NCBI RefSeq assembly: GCF_021653975.1
Contig: NZ_JAJKFK010000003.1
Location: 806,001 to 870,000, forward strand
DNA: 64,000 bases
Direction of reading: 5' to 3'
Source: Amycolatopsis sp. GM8
GTDB lineage: Bacteria > Actinomycetota > Actinomycetes > Mycobacteriales > Pseudonocardiaceae
Part shown: positions 9,306 through 17,963 of the stretch, piece by piece
How positions within the stretch are numbered: the first letter of the stretch is position 1
Layout of the letters: the number at the start of each line of letters is the position of its first letter
Translations under genes and position numbers: made by a program
Notes under the pieces: model-generated
The model's input: only the letters and a program-made list of their open reading frames with translations
Databases searched by the model: none
What the model was told of the DNA's origin: nothing

Positions 9306-9318
9306 CGCCGCGGCGTCA
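9303..9318. terminator. Palindrome at convergent stop codons
   Basis: TGACGCCGCGGCGTCA is a perfect 16-base palindrome. Its two ends are the TGA of the regulator on the plus strand and the TGA of the SDR on the minus strand. It has no loop or T-tract, so termination activity is uncertain. Confidence 0.3.
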
Positions 9319-10131
9319 GTTCCCGGCCGGCACGGGGTACTTCACGCTGGCGCCGCCGTCGATCACCAGGGTCTGCCCGGTGATGTAGCCCGCCAGATCC
9401 GACGCGAGGAACGCCGCCGCGCGGGCCACCTCGTAAGGTTCGGCCAAGCGCCCCAACGGGATCTCCGCGCGGTACAGCTCCGCCAGCGCTCCCTCGGCGA
9501 GATGCTGCCGCCGCGGGGTGCGCGTCGGGCCGGGCGCCACCGTGTTGACCCGCACCCCGTACTCCGCGCCCTCGATGGCCAGGCTCCGCGCCAGCGACAC
9601 CAGACCGGCCTTGGCCACCCCGTAGGCGGCCCGCACCGGCGACGAACCCAGCCCGTTGACGGAGGAGATGAACACCAGGCTCCCCCGCCGCTGCGCCATC
9701 ATCGGCTTCAGGACTTCGCGCGCGACGAGGAACTGCTGCTGCAGGTTGATGTCCAGCATCTGGTGCCAGACCTCGTCCGGCATCTCGGCCACCGTCGCCG
9801 CCGGGCCTCCGTGACCGACCACGTTGATCACGACATCGAGCCCGCCGAACGCGTCGAGCGCCGCGCCGACCAGCCGCCTGACTTCGTCCGGCCGGCGCAC
9901 GTCACCGACCAGAGCCGCCGCCTCGCCCGGGTGGTGCGCCAGTTCCGCGGCCGCGGTCGCGGCCCGGTCCGGGTCCTGGTCCACACACCCGACATGGGCG
10001 CCCAGCGCGCCCAGCAGCCGGGCGCATTCCAGCCCGATCCCCGGTCCGACCCCGACCACGAGGGCCCGGGCGCCACGCAGTCCCGGGTCCAGCGCGTCGG
10101 TCTGGACGGCGGTAGCCACGTCGTCGGTCAT
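9316..10131 (-). CDS. SDR-family oxidoreductase
   Basis: 271 residues. The nucleotide-binding loop is VVGVGPGIGLECA, slightly unlike the usual TGxxxGIG. The catalytic set is Ser in ISSVNGLGS and YGVAK around residues 170-174, and the C-terminus GQTLVIDGG is canonical. It is the last gene of the minus-strand run beginning with the alpha/beta hydrolase at 12363 and follows the tautomerase. It probably oxidises or reduces an alcohol/ketone intermediate of that pathway. Confidence 0.9.
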   Translation of the reverse strand: MTDDVATAVQTDALDPGLRGARALVVGVGPGIGLECARLLGALGAHVGCVDQDPDRAATAAAELAHHPGEAAALVGDVRRPDEVRRLVGAALDAFGGLDVVINVVGHGGPAATVAEMPDEVWHQMLDINLQQQFLVAREVLKPMMAQRRGSLVFISSVNGLGSSPVRAAYGVAKAGLVSLARSLAIEGAEYGVRVNTVAPGPTRTPRRQHLAEGALAELYRAEIPLGRLAEPYEVARAAAFLASDLAGYITGQTLVIDGGASVKYPVPAGN

Positions 10132-10156
10132 TTCTGTCCTTTCTGGACGGTCGAGG

Positions 10157-10357
10157 TCAGGCGGACGCGGTTTCCTTGTCAGCGGCCAGTACCCCGGCCT
10201 TGCCCATGTTCTCCCGCCGGATCTCCTCGATGACCACGGTCACGGTCTCGGGCGCGACGGAGAACGCTTCCACCACCCCGTCGGTGATCGCGCGCACCAG
10301 GTGCCGCTTCTGCTCCACCGACCGGCCTTCGATCGCCTGCACGATGATCCTCGGCAT
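10157..10357 (-). CDS. 4-oxalocrotonate tautomerase-family protein
   Basis: 66 residues starting MPRIIVQAIEGRS, so Pro is exposed after Met removal and acts as the catalytic base of this family. The start at 10357 is chosen for this reason and has a good AAGGGA ribosome site; an upstream in-frame start would bury the proline. Length matches the usual 60-75. Family members tautomerise 2-hydroxymuconate-type dienols or process halogenated or acetylenic acids. Its position between the monooxygenase and an SDR supports a ring-cleavage or enol/keto step. Confidence 0.9.
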   Translation of the reverse strand: MPRIIVQAIEGRSVEQKRHLVRAITDGVVEAFSVAPETVTVVIEEIRRENMGKAGVLAADKETASA

Positions 10358-10384
10358 CACACACATCCCTTCGATTGACGGTTT

Positions 10385-11596
10385 TCAGGAAAGGGCGCTC
10401 GCGAGCACCGTCTCCACCGGCTGGGTGTCGCGGTCGACCCGCCAGCGGGTGTCCTCGTCCTGCCACTGCCGCCCGAGCGGCGCGACCGCCGGCAGCACCT
10501 CGCGGGCCAGCAGGCTCAGGCTGTCGCGCACCTGGTTGCTGGTCATCTCACCGGCCTGGTTCATCAGGATCACGTTGCCCACGCCGGTTTCGTCGTAGAG
10601 CCGCCGCAGTTGCGCGGTGACCGTGTCCGGCGTGCCGACGAGCAGGATGCCCTCCTCGACGAGCCGTTCGAAGCTGTACCGGCGCACCTCGCCGAGCTTG
10701 CCGCGCAGCGCTGCCACCGCGGCCGCGGTCGAGGAGTAGCCCGGCGGGTTCGCGGCGCCGAGCCGCAGCCTGCCCTGCTTGAGGTACCAGGTCAGCTGCT
10801 CGCCGACCCGCCGCGCCTCCTCCTCGGAGGACGCCACGTGACACAGCGCCAGGTAGGCGAACTTGTCCGGCCCCGGTTCCGGCTGCCCGGCCGCGATCGC
10901 GGTCTGCCGGTACAGCCGGAAGGACTTCGCGGTGTCGGGGTAGGTACCGAGCAGGTTGCACAACGTGTAGCCGTGCGCCGCGGTCCACTCGACCAGTTGC
11001 CGGGTGGTGCCGCTGACCCAGATCGGCGGGTGCGGCTGCTGGTAGGGCCGCGGCCACACCGCCACGTACCGGTAGTGGTAGTGGCGGCCTTCCCAGGAAA
11101 AGAGATCGTGATTGGTCCAGGCCTCGACGATGAGGTCGTGCGCCTCGGTGAACATCTCCATGTTGTGCACGGGATTCTGGTTGGACGGGAACGTCTCGCC
11201 CTGCACGCCGCGCACGAAACCGCAGTTGATCCGGCCCGCGCTCATCGCGTCGAGGAACGCGATCTCCTCGGCGACCCGGACCGGGCTTTCCCGGTGTGGC
11301 AACGGGGTGCCGAGCACGAGCACCCGGCCGTTGCGGGTGCGGCTGAGCACCGTCGCCGCGCTCAGCGTCGCGGACACGTGCAGCGTCGAGGCGGACTGGT
11401 GGTGCTCGTTGACCATCAGGTCGAAGCCGAGCTCGTCGGCCAGTTCGTACTCGTCCAGATAGCGCTGGTACAGCTCGTATCCGCGGACCGGGTCGTAGAA
11501 CCTGTTGGGAATGAAGTACTTCAGGCCCCGGTGCGCTTCCTCGGCCTCCGGCGGCACATAGGGATACGGCATTTCGGTGAAGTGGAACAGCTTCAC
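10385..11596 (-). CDS. LLM-class flavin-dependent monooxygenase
   Basis: 403 residues of the bacterial luciferase-like (LLM) fold. Features include FGFDLMVNEHHQS-like text (ELGFDLMVNEHH), SRTRNGRVLVLGTPLPHRESPVRVAEEIAFLD split across the barrel, and AGRINCGFVRGVQGETF. Enzymes of this class take FMNH2 from a separate reductase, which fits the flavin reductase at 17464-17961. GTG 11596 is chosen: it overlaps the upstream hydrolase stop (GTGA) and leads directly into KLFHFTEMPYPYVPPE; the longer frame is out-of-frame hydrolase sequence. The substrate is unknown. Confidence 0.9.
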   Translation of the reverse strand: MKLFHFTEMPYPYVPPEAEEAHRGLKYFIPNRFYDPVRGYELYQRYLDEYELADELGFDLMVNEHHQSASTLHVSATLSAATVLSRTRNGRVLVLGTPLPHRESPVRVAEEIAFLDAMSAGRINCGFVRGVQGETFPSNQNPVHNMEMFTEAHDLIVEAWTNHDLFSWEGRHYHYRYVAVWPRPYQQPHPPIWVSGTTRQLVEWTAAHGYTLCNLLGTYPDTAKSFRLYRQTAIAAGQPEPGPDKFAYLALCHVASSEEEARRVGEQLTWYLKQGRLRLGAANPPGYSSTAAAVAALRGKLGEVRRYSFERLVEEGILLVGTPDTVTAQLRRLYDETGVGNVILMNQAGEMTSNQVRDSLSLLAREVLPAVAPLGRQWQDEDTRWRVDRDTQPVETVLASALS

Positions 11597-12363
11597 TGCG
11601 TCGCTCCGATCGTCTGCCGTCCGGACACAAAGGACAGGACGGCTTCGGCGAACTCGTCCGGGGTTTCGAGGTACGGATAGTGCCCGCTGCCGGGAAACTC
11701 CACGTACCGCGCGCCCCGCAGCAGCCCGGCCAGCTCCCGGCTGTGCTCCGGCTTGACGAGCCGGTCGTGGCTGCCCGCGATGACGAGCGTCGGCAGGTCG
11801 AGCACGTGCAGCCAGCGCCGCAACCGCGGGTCGTGCAGGAACGGTTTCCACGCCAGCCGCGCGATCGTCGCGCGGTCCTCGAATGCCCGCTCGTACTCGC
11901 CGTCGTCGAGCCCCTTGGGCAGTCCCGGCATGCGCAAACCGTGGCAGGCGGCGGGATTCGCCCAGCCCAGCGCCACCACCTCCGCCGGGTCGAGCAGCAG
12001 GATGTCGGCGAACTCCCGGTCCATCCGGCCGAACAGCTTGACCCCGTAGGGCGCGACGAGGGTCAGCGACGCGAACCGCGCCTGGTCGCGCACCGCCATC
12101 TCGAGGGCGATCCAGCCACCGAGGCCCGCGCCGGCGAGATGCGGCGCCGGTCCGCCGCGGAGTTCGAGTTCGTGCAGGTAGTACTGGGCGACGTCGGCGA
12201 TCGAATCCCAGTCTTGCGCCAGTTCGTCGTGCTCACCGAAACCGGGGTGGCGCGGCACCTCGAGATCGACCGAGTCGGCCAGCCCGGCCAACGCGCCGAC
12301 AGGTCCGGGGAGTACATCCGCGTCGTGCAGGAACAGGAGCCGGGCTCGGTCCGGGTCGGTCAC
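11593..12363 (-). CDS. Alpha/beta hydrolase
   Basis: 256 residues of alpha/beta-hydrolase fold. The elbow is unusual: the segment LAGAGLGGWIALEMA takes the place of GxSxG, with Gly in the nucleophile position (GAGLGG), so a normal serine nucleophile is not evident. The late histidine is in PGSGHYPYLE and an acid may be in IAGSHDRLVKPEH. GTG 12363 is preferred because GGAGG lies 7 bases upstream; GTG 12384 would include the ribosome site. It is the first gene after the AAACATACT element and is coupled to the monooxygenase. Confidence 0.82.
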   Translation of the reverse strand: MTDPDRARLLFLHDADVLPGPVGALAGLADSVDLEVPRHPGFGEHDELAQDWDSIADVAQYYLHELELRGGPAPHLAGAGLGGWIALEMAVRDQARFASLTLVAPYGVKLFGRMDREFADILLLDPAEVVALGWANPAACHGLRMPGLPKGLDDGEYERAFEDRATIARLAWKPFLHDPRLRRWLHVLDLPTLVIAGSHDRLVKPEHSRELAGLLRGARYVEFPGSGHYPYLETPDEFAEAVLSFVSGRQTIGATQ

Positions 12364-12386
12364 GTTGGTTCCTCCCTCGCTCACCT

Positions 12387-12403
12387 AAACATACTAAACA
12401 TAA
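12387..12403. promoter_or_regulatory. AAACATACTAAACATAA element, internal operon promoter
   Basis: Two AAACATA copies in tandem within a markedly AT-rich 30-base gap between the SDR stop (12406) and the hydrolase start. The element shares AAACATACT with the site before the FCD regulator gene. It marks a likely regulated promoter for the hydrolase-monooxygenase-tautomerase-SDR unit. Confidence 0.45.
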
Positions 12404-12405
12404 TC

Positions 12406-13260
12406 CTATTTAACGGGCAAGGCCTCCGGCGTCATCCGGTGCTCGCCGTAGCCGATGGGTTCGAGCGGGCCCAGGTCGGCGCGGAAGACCCGTTCGATAT
12501 CGGCGACCTCCCAGCGTTCGGCCTCGAGCATGCCGCCGATGGCCGGGTGGTTCAGCAGGCCGAGGCCGCGGCGCGCCCGGCGCACGATCTGCCCGGTGAT
12601 CCCCTGCGCGGCGTCACTGAGCAGAAAGGTCACCACCGCCGCGACCTCGGCCGGCTGGGCGTGGCCGTCGTGGGGCGGCAACTTCATGTCCGTGACGGCG
12701 AGCGGGGAGATCGCGTTGACCCGGATGCCGAGCGGCGCCAGGTCCAGCGCCCAGCCGTAGGTCAGCGACGCGACGGCGCCCTTGGTGGCGCCGTACACGG
12801 CCGTGCCGGGATGCCCGAGGTGGGTCCCCGAGGTCACGTTGACGATCGCACCCGTCTTGCCCAGCTCCCGAAGCCGGGCGATCGCGGCCAGTCCACAGTG
12901 GACTGTGCCGAGGAGGTTCACCTCGATCAGCGCGTGGATGCGGGCGAGATCTTCGGCCCAGGGCATGGCCTGATGGAAGAGCCCGGCGTTGTTGACCAGC
13001 CCGTCCAGGGTGCCGAACCGGGAGACGCAGCGTTCGACCAGTTCGGCCGCGCCCGCGGGATCGGTGACCGAATGCGTGTCGGGCTCGGCGGTCCCACCAG
13101 CTGCCACGATCTCGGCCACCACTGATTCGGCGGCCGCGGCGTCGATGTCGTTGACCACCACGGCGGCACCGGATTCCGCCACATGCCGGGCGTAGGCACG
13201 GCCGAGCCCGCGGCCCGCGCCCGTGACGATGATCGCCCGGCCGTCGAGGTACCGGCTCAT
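12406..13260 (-). CDS. SDR-family oxidoreductase
   Basis: 284 residues. TGAGRGLGRAYA, NNAG and YGATK are all present, with Ser in VNVTSGTHLG. The C-terminus is longer than in a minimal SDR and lacks the typical DGG end, finishing with a 25-residue tail after GQIVRRARRGLGLLNHP, as in some SDRs of larger subgroups. ATG 13260 overlaps the stop of the upstream carboxymuconolactone-decarboxylase-like gene (ATGA). Probably a dehydrogenase step of the same pathway. Confidence 0.9.
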   Translation of the reverse strand: MSRYLDGRAIIVTGAGRGLGRAYARHVAESGAAVVVNDIDAAAAESVVAEIVAAGGTAEPDTHSVTDPAGAAELVERCVSRFGTLDGLVNNAGLFHQAMPWAEDLARIHALIEVNLLGTVHCGLAAIARLRELGKTGAIVNVTSGTHLGHPGTAVYGATKGAVASLTYGWALDLAPLGIRVNAISPLAVTDMKLPPHDGHAQPAEVAAVVTFLLSDAAQGITGQIVRRARRGLGLLNHPAIGGMLEAERWEVADIERVFRADLGPLEPIGYGEHRMTPEALPVK

Positions 13261-13826
13261 GCCCCGACCTCGAACGCGTTGTTGATATGCGCGATGGTCT
13301 GGTAGTAGCCGATCGTCGCCACCAGTTCGAACACGCCCGAGCGGGACCACAGTTCGGTGGCCCGCGCGAAAACCGGCTCAGGGACACGGTTTCCGGTGAG
13401 CAGGTCGCTCGTGAACGCGTGCGTCACCTCAGCGGTTTCGTCCGGCAGCACGGGTTTTCCGGTCTTCAGACTGGCTATGGTTTCTTCCGGCACCCCAGAG
13501 TCACGGGCCAGGTTTTCGTGGGCACGCCACTCGGTCGCGCAGTCGGTATGCACGGCCACGGTCAGGATCGCCAGTTCACGCACCACCGCCGGGAGCGCGC
13601 AGTGGTAGCGCACCGCGACCCCGGTCCGTTCCAGCGCGGCGCCGACCGCCGGGCTGAGCAACATCGCCCGGTACGGTCCACTGAGGACTCCGTCGCCGTC
13701 CGCGACGGGGAAGAACCGGGCCTGCTGCTGCCGTGGCCCGCCGACGATGGTCTGATACAGCTCCGCCTGCGCCGGCTCCAGGTCAGCGGGAGCCAGCCGG
13801 GGCAGTCGAGCACCGTCCACCGTCAA
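13257..13826 (-). CDS. Carboxymuconolactone decarboxylase-like (AhpD fold) protein
   Basis: About 189 residues, all helical. The family signature region is REIAIL-like (RELAILTVAVHTDCATEWRAH, shown in parts), with His and Glu of the AhpD-like active region, then the repeat-like LLTGNRVPEPVFARATELWS. Members are gamma-carboxymuconolactone decarboxylases, peroxidase partners or uncharacterised. TTG 13826 is chosen because it overlaps the upstream hydrolase stop (TTGA); GTG 13820 is an alternative, and the longer frame reads through the hydrolase gene. Coupled to the SDR downstream. Confidence 0.8.
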   Translation of the reverse strand: MTVDGARLPRLAPADLEPAQAELYQTIVGGPRQQQARFFPVADGDGVLSGPYRAMLLSPAVGAALERTGVAVRYHCALPAVVRELAILTVAVHTDCATEWRAHENLARDSGVPEETIASLKTGKPVLPDETAEVTHAFTSDLLTGNRVPEPVFARATELWSRSGVFELVATIGYYQTIAHINNAFEVGA

Positions 13827-14662
13827 CTCCGCGCCGACGGCTCGCGCGTGCGCGCGAGATGGCTGAGCAGCAACGCCGCCACGGTGTCCGGCTGGTCCAT
13901 GTTGGGCGCGTGCTTGGCATCGAGGCGGTGCACGGTGATCGCCGGGGACAGCCCGGCGAGGTGCTCCGTCCACCCCGCGGCCATCAGCGGGTCACGGTCC
14001 CCGGCGATGACCAGCACAGGCACGGACACGGATTTCAGTGCCTCCGGCCAGGAATCCGGCGCCGGTTGCGGTGTCCGGGTGGGATGCTTGAGCTTCCCGG
14101 CCAGGACCGCTTCCACGTGTCCCGGCTTGAGTGTGTTGGCATAGCGCAGTTTCAGCACCTCGTCGAGCCCGGGATAGTCGTCGACCATCAGCGCTGTGAG
14201 CCGCCGCAGGTCCTGCTCGGTGCCGTCGAACCGGCCCAGTTCGGCGACCGCTTCCTTGACCCGCCACGGTCCCCCGCTGCCGGAGATGCTCGTCGCGCTC
14301 AGCACGGGCAGCGTCGACGCGGCGAGCGCGCGCAGCACCAGCGAACCACCGAAGGAATGGCCGACGAAGTGCGCGCCGTTGATGTCGAGCGCCGCGCAGA
14401 ACGCGGCGAGGTGCGCGGTCCGGAACGCGTAGGGCGAGCGGTCGGTGTAGACGACCTTGTCGGTGTCGCCGAAGCCGAGCAGATCCGGTGCGAGCACGCG
14501 GTATCGGCCGCCGAGGCGCGCCATGATCTCGTGCCAGCTCGTGTACGCGTCCGAACCGAACGCGCCGTCGTGCACCAGCACCACGGTCGCCTCCGGGTGC
14601 TCCGGCGTCACCTCCCAGTAGTGGGTCTCGACCGAACCTGCCTGAATCGTGTTGTCCCGCAA
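13823..14662 (-). CDS. Alpha/beta hydrolase (meta-cleavage hydrolase-like)
   Basis: 279 residues. The nucleophile elbow is FVGHSFGGS (Ser about residue 105), a DRDPLM segment provides the likely acid, and the catalytic His is in LDAKHAPNMDQP near residue 255. The oxyanion region is VLVHDGAFG. The general layout resembles C-C bond hydrolases and esterases of aromatic pathways. Coupled to the next gene by a 4-base overlap and 13 bases downstream of the ABC permease gene, suggesting that the imported substrate is hydrolysed by this operon. Confidence 0.9.
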   Translation of the reverse strand: MRDNTIQAGSVETHYWEVTPEHPEATVVLVHDGAFGSDAYTSWHEIMARLGGRYRVLAPDLLGFGDTDKVVYTDRSPYAFRTAHLAAFCAALDINGAHFVGHSFGGSLVLRALAASTLPVLSATSISGSGGPWRVKEAVAELGRFDGTEQDLRRLTALMVDDYPGLDEVLKLRYANTLKPGHVEAVLAGKLKHPTRTPQPAPDSWPEALKSVSVPVLVIAGDRDPLMAAGWTEHLAGLSPAITVHRLDAKHAPNMDQPDTVAALLLSHLARTREPSARS

Positions 14663-14675
14663 GGGTTGTCCTTCC

Positions 14676-15524
14676 TCAGTCCGCTTGCCACGGGGCGAGC
14701 ATCCGGCCCAGCCTGCTGATCGCCGCCGACGCGAGCCAGCCCGTCAGCCCCACGATGGCCAGGCCGACGAACATCACCGACACGTCGAGTATCTGCCAGG
14801 AATTCCAGATGAGATAACCGATCCCGCCGTCGCCGGAGACGAACTCCGTCGACACGACGATGATCAGCGCCTGCCCGAACCCGAGCCGCAGGCCGCTGAC
14901 GACCGACGGGATCGCGGCGGGCAGGATGATCTTCCGCAACCGCACCAGCCGCGGCAGTTCGAACGCGGTGGCGACGTCGCGGTACACCGGGTTCGAGTAG
15001 ATCACCCCGGCGGCGGTGTTGATGCACACCATGAAGAACACGCCCAGCGCGACCAGCGCGATGATGCTGGTGTCGCCGATCCCGAAGAAGATCAGCATCA
15101 ACGGGAACAGCGCGAGCTTGGGCAGCGGGTAGATCCCGTTGATCAGTGCGCTGAGCGCGTACCGGGTCACCGCGTGCAGCCCGGTCGCGAGGCCCGCCGC
15201 GAGCCCGGTCACCGCCCCGATCACGAACCCGATACCGAGCCGGATACCAGACTCGCCGAGGTTCGTCAGCAGGTCCGCCCGCCGGTCCGGCTGGATCAGC
15301 AACCGCGCGGCGTCGGCCAGGATGCCCGTCGGGGACGGGAAGAACCGCTCGTCCAAGAGGCCGGTCCGGCTGGCCAGTTCCCACAGGCACAACAGCACGA
15401 GCGGGGTCAGGATGGCCCAGGCCCGGCGCTTGGCCCGCTCCCGCGCCTGGCCGCGGCGCAACCGGTCGGCGGATTCGGTCACGTCGGCGGAGGCCACCAT
15501 CCGCGACATGCTCTGGGTGGTCAT
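14676..15524 (-). CDS. ABC transporter permease (NitT/TauT/SsuC type)
   Basis: 282 residues with about six membrane segments and a BPD-type permease domain; the EAA-like loop is around VYRDVATAFELPRLVRLRKIILPAAIPSV. ATG 15524 is chosen because it overlaps the ATPase stop (ATGA); the longer frame would read into that gene. Part of a three-gene importer with the ATPase and the lipoprotein upstream. Substrates of this subfamily include sulfonates, taurine, nitrate, cyanate and aromatic or heterocyclic acids. Confidence 0.93.
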   Translation of the reverse strand: MTTQSMSRMVASADVTESADRLRRGQARERAKRRAWAILTPLVLLCLWELASRTGLLDERFFPSPTGILADAARLLIQPDRRADLLTNLGESGIRLGIGFVIGAVTGLAAGLATGLHAVTRYALSALINGIYPLPKLALFPLMLIFFGIGDTSIIALVALGVFFMVCINTAAGVIYSNPVYRDVATAFELPRLVRLRKIILPAAIPSVVSGLRLGFGQALIIVVSTEFVSGDGGIGYLIWNSWQILDVSVMFVGLAIVGLTGWLASAAISRLGRMLAPWQAD

Positions 15525-16363
15525 CACGCGGCCCCCACCTTCGTCGGTTCGGCGGTATCCGCCGGCGACAGCGAGACGCCGACCTCGTTCGCGATCACGT
15601 CCCACAGTTCGACGACGAGATCGCCGAACGCCGTTTCGCGGCGCAGCTCCGTGACGCTCGACTTCGTGGTGGCGACCTCGCGGGTCATCCGGATCCGGCC
15701 CGGGCGCGCGGAAAGCACCACGACCCGGTCCGCGACGGTGACCGCCTCCTCGATGTCGTGCGTCACGTAGAAGACGGTCGAATTGGTCTGCCGCCAGATC
15801 GTCAGCAGTTCCTGCTGCATCACCAGCCGGGTCTGGGCGTCCAGCGCGGCGAGCGGCTCGTCCATCAGCAGCAGGTGCGGGCGGGTGGCCAGCGCGCGGG
15901 CGATCGCGACACGTTGCCGCATGCCACCGGACAGCTCGTGCGGGAACGCCTTCGGGAACTCGGCCAGCCCGACGAGCCGGAGCACGTCGGCGGTGCGCTC
16001 GTCGATCTCACGGCGGGCCAGCCGCAGCTTGCTGAGTCCGATGTGGACGTTCTCCTCGACCGTCAGCCAGGGCAGCGTCGAGTCGGTCTGGAACACCGTG
16101 GCGCTGGTGAGCCGCCCCTCCTTCCGGGCGCCGGCGGTCAGCTGCCAGTCCACCTCGCCGTCGTAGGTCCGGTCGAGGCCGGCGAGGATGCGCAGGAACG
16201 AACTCTTCCCGCACCCGCTCGGCCCGATGATCGCGACGACCTCGCCCTGGTGCACGTCGAGTTCGATGCCGTCGAGCGCGTGCACCGCCTCGTTCTTGCG
16301 GCTCAGGAACACCTTCGTCAGATTCCGGATCCGGACGGCCGGCGCGGCGTTGCGGTCCATCAT
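15524..16363 (-). CDS. ABC transporter ATP-binding protein (NitT/TauT/SsuB type)
   Basis: 279 residues. Walker A GPSGCGKSS (48-56), signature LSGGMRQRV, Walker B LLLMDEPLAALD and the switch His in YVTHDIEEAV. Energises the permease whose gene follows with a 4-base overlap. The C-terminal extension of about 40 residues after the ATPase core is usual in this subgroup. Confidence 0.95.
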   Translation of the reverse strand: MMDRNAAPAVRIRNLTKVFLSRKNEAVHALDGIELDVHQGEVVAIIGPSGCGKSSFLRILAGLDRTYDGEVDWQLTAGARKEGRLTSATVFQTDSTLPWLTVEENVHIGLSKLRLARREIDERTADVLRLVGLAEFPKAFPHELSGGMRQRVAIARALATRPHLLLMDEPLAALDAQTRLVMQQELLTIWRQTNSTVFYVTHDIEEAVTVADRVVVLSARPGRIRMTREVATTKSSVTELRRETAFGDLVVELWDVIANEVGVSLSPADTAEPTKVGAA

Positions 16364-16395
16364 CCTGTCCTCCTTGCGATTCGGGACGGGCGCTG

Positions 16396-17445
16396 TCAGG
16401 GCGCCGGGGGCTTGTACGGGCCGAGTTGCGTGCGGGCGGCGTCGGCGTAGGACGTGTCGATCACGTCGGTGGACTTGACGGCTTTCGTCAGGGTTCCTTG
16501 CTGCACATAGAACTGCTGCAGCCGGTCGAGATAGGCCGGGTCGAGCCGCTGCTCCGGGTCGAGCCCGCTCGGGTTGGTCTTCTGCACCAGGTCCAGCGGG
16601 GTGTTCGACTCGTCCGCGATGATCTGCTCGGCCTGCTGCTTGTTCTTGTCGTGGAACATCGCGTCGTTGTAGGCGCGCACCCCGCGCATGTAGGCGACCA
16701 TGAACGCGGTGCCCAGCTGACGGTTCTCCAGCAGTTCCTTGCCGTAGAGCAACCCGGTCAGCACCTCGCCGTCCGGCGGCGCCGCCTCGGTCAGGTCGCT
16801 CGCCGGTTTGACGATGCCCGCCTCGACGGCCTCGGTGAGGTACGGCTCGAGCATGACCGCGGCGTCGACCGAATTTCCCTTGAGCGCGCCGATCTGGTCC
16901 GGTGACAGGACCGGGGTCACCTGGAAGTCCGACAGCGACATCCCGTGCCGTTGCAGGAAATTACTCAGCATGAAGACCTGAATGGACAGTTTACTGTGGA
17001 CGGCGATCTTCTTGCCGCGCAGCGCCTGCAGGGTCGCGTCGAGGGTCGGCCTGGCGTACTCGGATCGCACGGCGAACTGTGTCGCGGACACGCCGGGGCG
17101 GGAACTCTGCTTGTCCCCGACGACGCGGATCTCGATGTCCCGGTTCAGCGCCGAGAAGACACCGGGAGCCAGTGACGCGCCCGCCACCTCCAGATGCCCG
17201 GTCGCCAGCGCGTTGGTGATACTCGGCGCGTCGTTGAGGCGCTGGTAGTCGATCTGGATACCGGCTTCCTTGAAATAGCCGAGCCGATCGGCCAGGAAGA
17301 TCCCGGCGTCCGAGGTGACCTTTTCGGTGCCGACGCGAATCGTGGTGAGCCCACCCGATTCGCCCGCCCGCTGCCCGGCGCCGCAGCCCGCGACCAGTGC
17401 GATCACGGTGAGCGCCGTCAGGCAGACGGAGATGATTTTCTTCAT
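16396..17445 (-). CDS. ABC transporter substrate-binding lipoprotein (NMT1/SsuA-like)
   Basis: 349 residues. The signal peptide ends with lipobox VAGC, Cys21 being the lipid-modified residue, so the protein is anchored outside the membrane. The mature part has the two-lobed NitT/TauT pattern: TIRVGTEKVTSDAGIFLADRL-like start (read in parts), YFKEAGI, ALATGHLEVAG, then DAAVMLEPYL. Binds the substrate imported by the permease-ATPase pair encoded next. The ligand cannot be predicted, although a neighbouring flavin reductase and luciferase-like monooxygenase are typical of sulfonate or heterocycle utilisation. Confidence 0.93.
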   Translation of the reverse strand: MKKIISVCLTALTVIALVAGCGAGQRAGESGGLTTIRVGTEKVTSDAGIFLADRLGYFKEAGIQIDYQRLNDAPSITNALATGHLEVAGASLAPGVFSALNRDIEIRVVGDKQSSRPGVSATQFAVRSEYARPTLDATLQALRGKKIAVHSKLSIQVFMLSNFLQRHGMSLSDFQVTPVLSPDQIGALKGNSVDAAVMLEPYLTEAVEAGIVKPASDLTEAAPPDGEVLTGLLYGKELLENRQLGTAFMVAYMRGVRAYNDAMFHDKNKQQAEQIIADESNTPLDLVQKTNPSGLDPEQRLDPAYLDRLQQFYVQQGTLTKAVKSTDVIDTSYADAARTQLGPYKPPAP

Positions 17446-17463
17446 AGGGATTCCTTTGCCCTG

Positions 17464-17961
17464 CTAGCCGAAGGTGCCGTACCGGCCCGCCCGGTAGATC
17501 AGCGGTTCCGCGTCGGCCTGGAAGCGGGCTTCGAGGACGTGCGCGGTCAGAATCGAGTGGTCGCCCCCGTCGTGCACCGCGGCGAGCCCGCATTCGAGCA
17601 CCGCCACCGTGCCGGTGGCCAGTGTGGGGACCGGGGTGCGGCCCGGCACGATGACGTGCGCCAGCGCGGCCATGTCCTGGCCCCGCCCCGCGAACGCCCG
17701 CGACCACGCCGCCCGGTCGGCGGCGAGGTAGTTGATGCTGAACCGGCCGGCCTGCTCGATCCGGGGCATGACGCCGGTCTTGTCGTCGACCGCCACCATC
17801 GCCATCGGCGGATCCGCCGAGAGCGACGACGCGGAGGTACAGGTGATGCCCACTACCCCGCCCTCGGCGGTCCGGACGAGCACGACCGCGACGGGCGCGG
17901 GAACCTGCCGGAAGGCGTGCCGGAAACGCACCGCTTCGACGGCGCGGTCCTGAGTTCGCAT
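17464..17961 (-). CDS. Flavin reductase (HpaC/RutF-like)
   Basis: 165 residues of the flavin-reductase-like FMN-binding split barrel: FRQVPAPVAVVLV, GITCTSASSLSADPPM and FSINYLAADRAAWS match the usual order of strands and flavin contacts. It supplies reduced flavin to a two-component monooxygenase; the luciferase-like enzyme at 10385-11596 is the obvious partner in the same run. A good AGGAG lies 5 bases before ATG 17961; an ATG directly before it overlaps the ApbE stop. The longer frame is ApbE sequence read out of frame. Confidence 0.9.
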   Translation of the reverse strand: MRTQDRAVEAVRFRHAFRQVPAPVAVVLVRTAEGGVVGITCTSASSLSADPPMAMVAVDDKTGVMPRIEQAGRFSINYLAADRAAWSRAFAGRGQDMAALAHVIVPGRTPVPTLATGTVAVLECGLAAVHDGGDHSILTAHVLEARFQADAEPLIYRAGRYGTFG

Positions 17962-17963
17962 CA

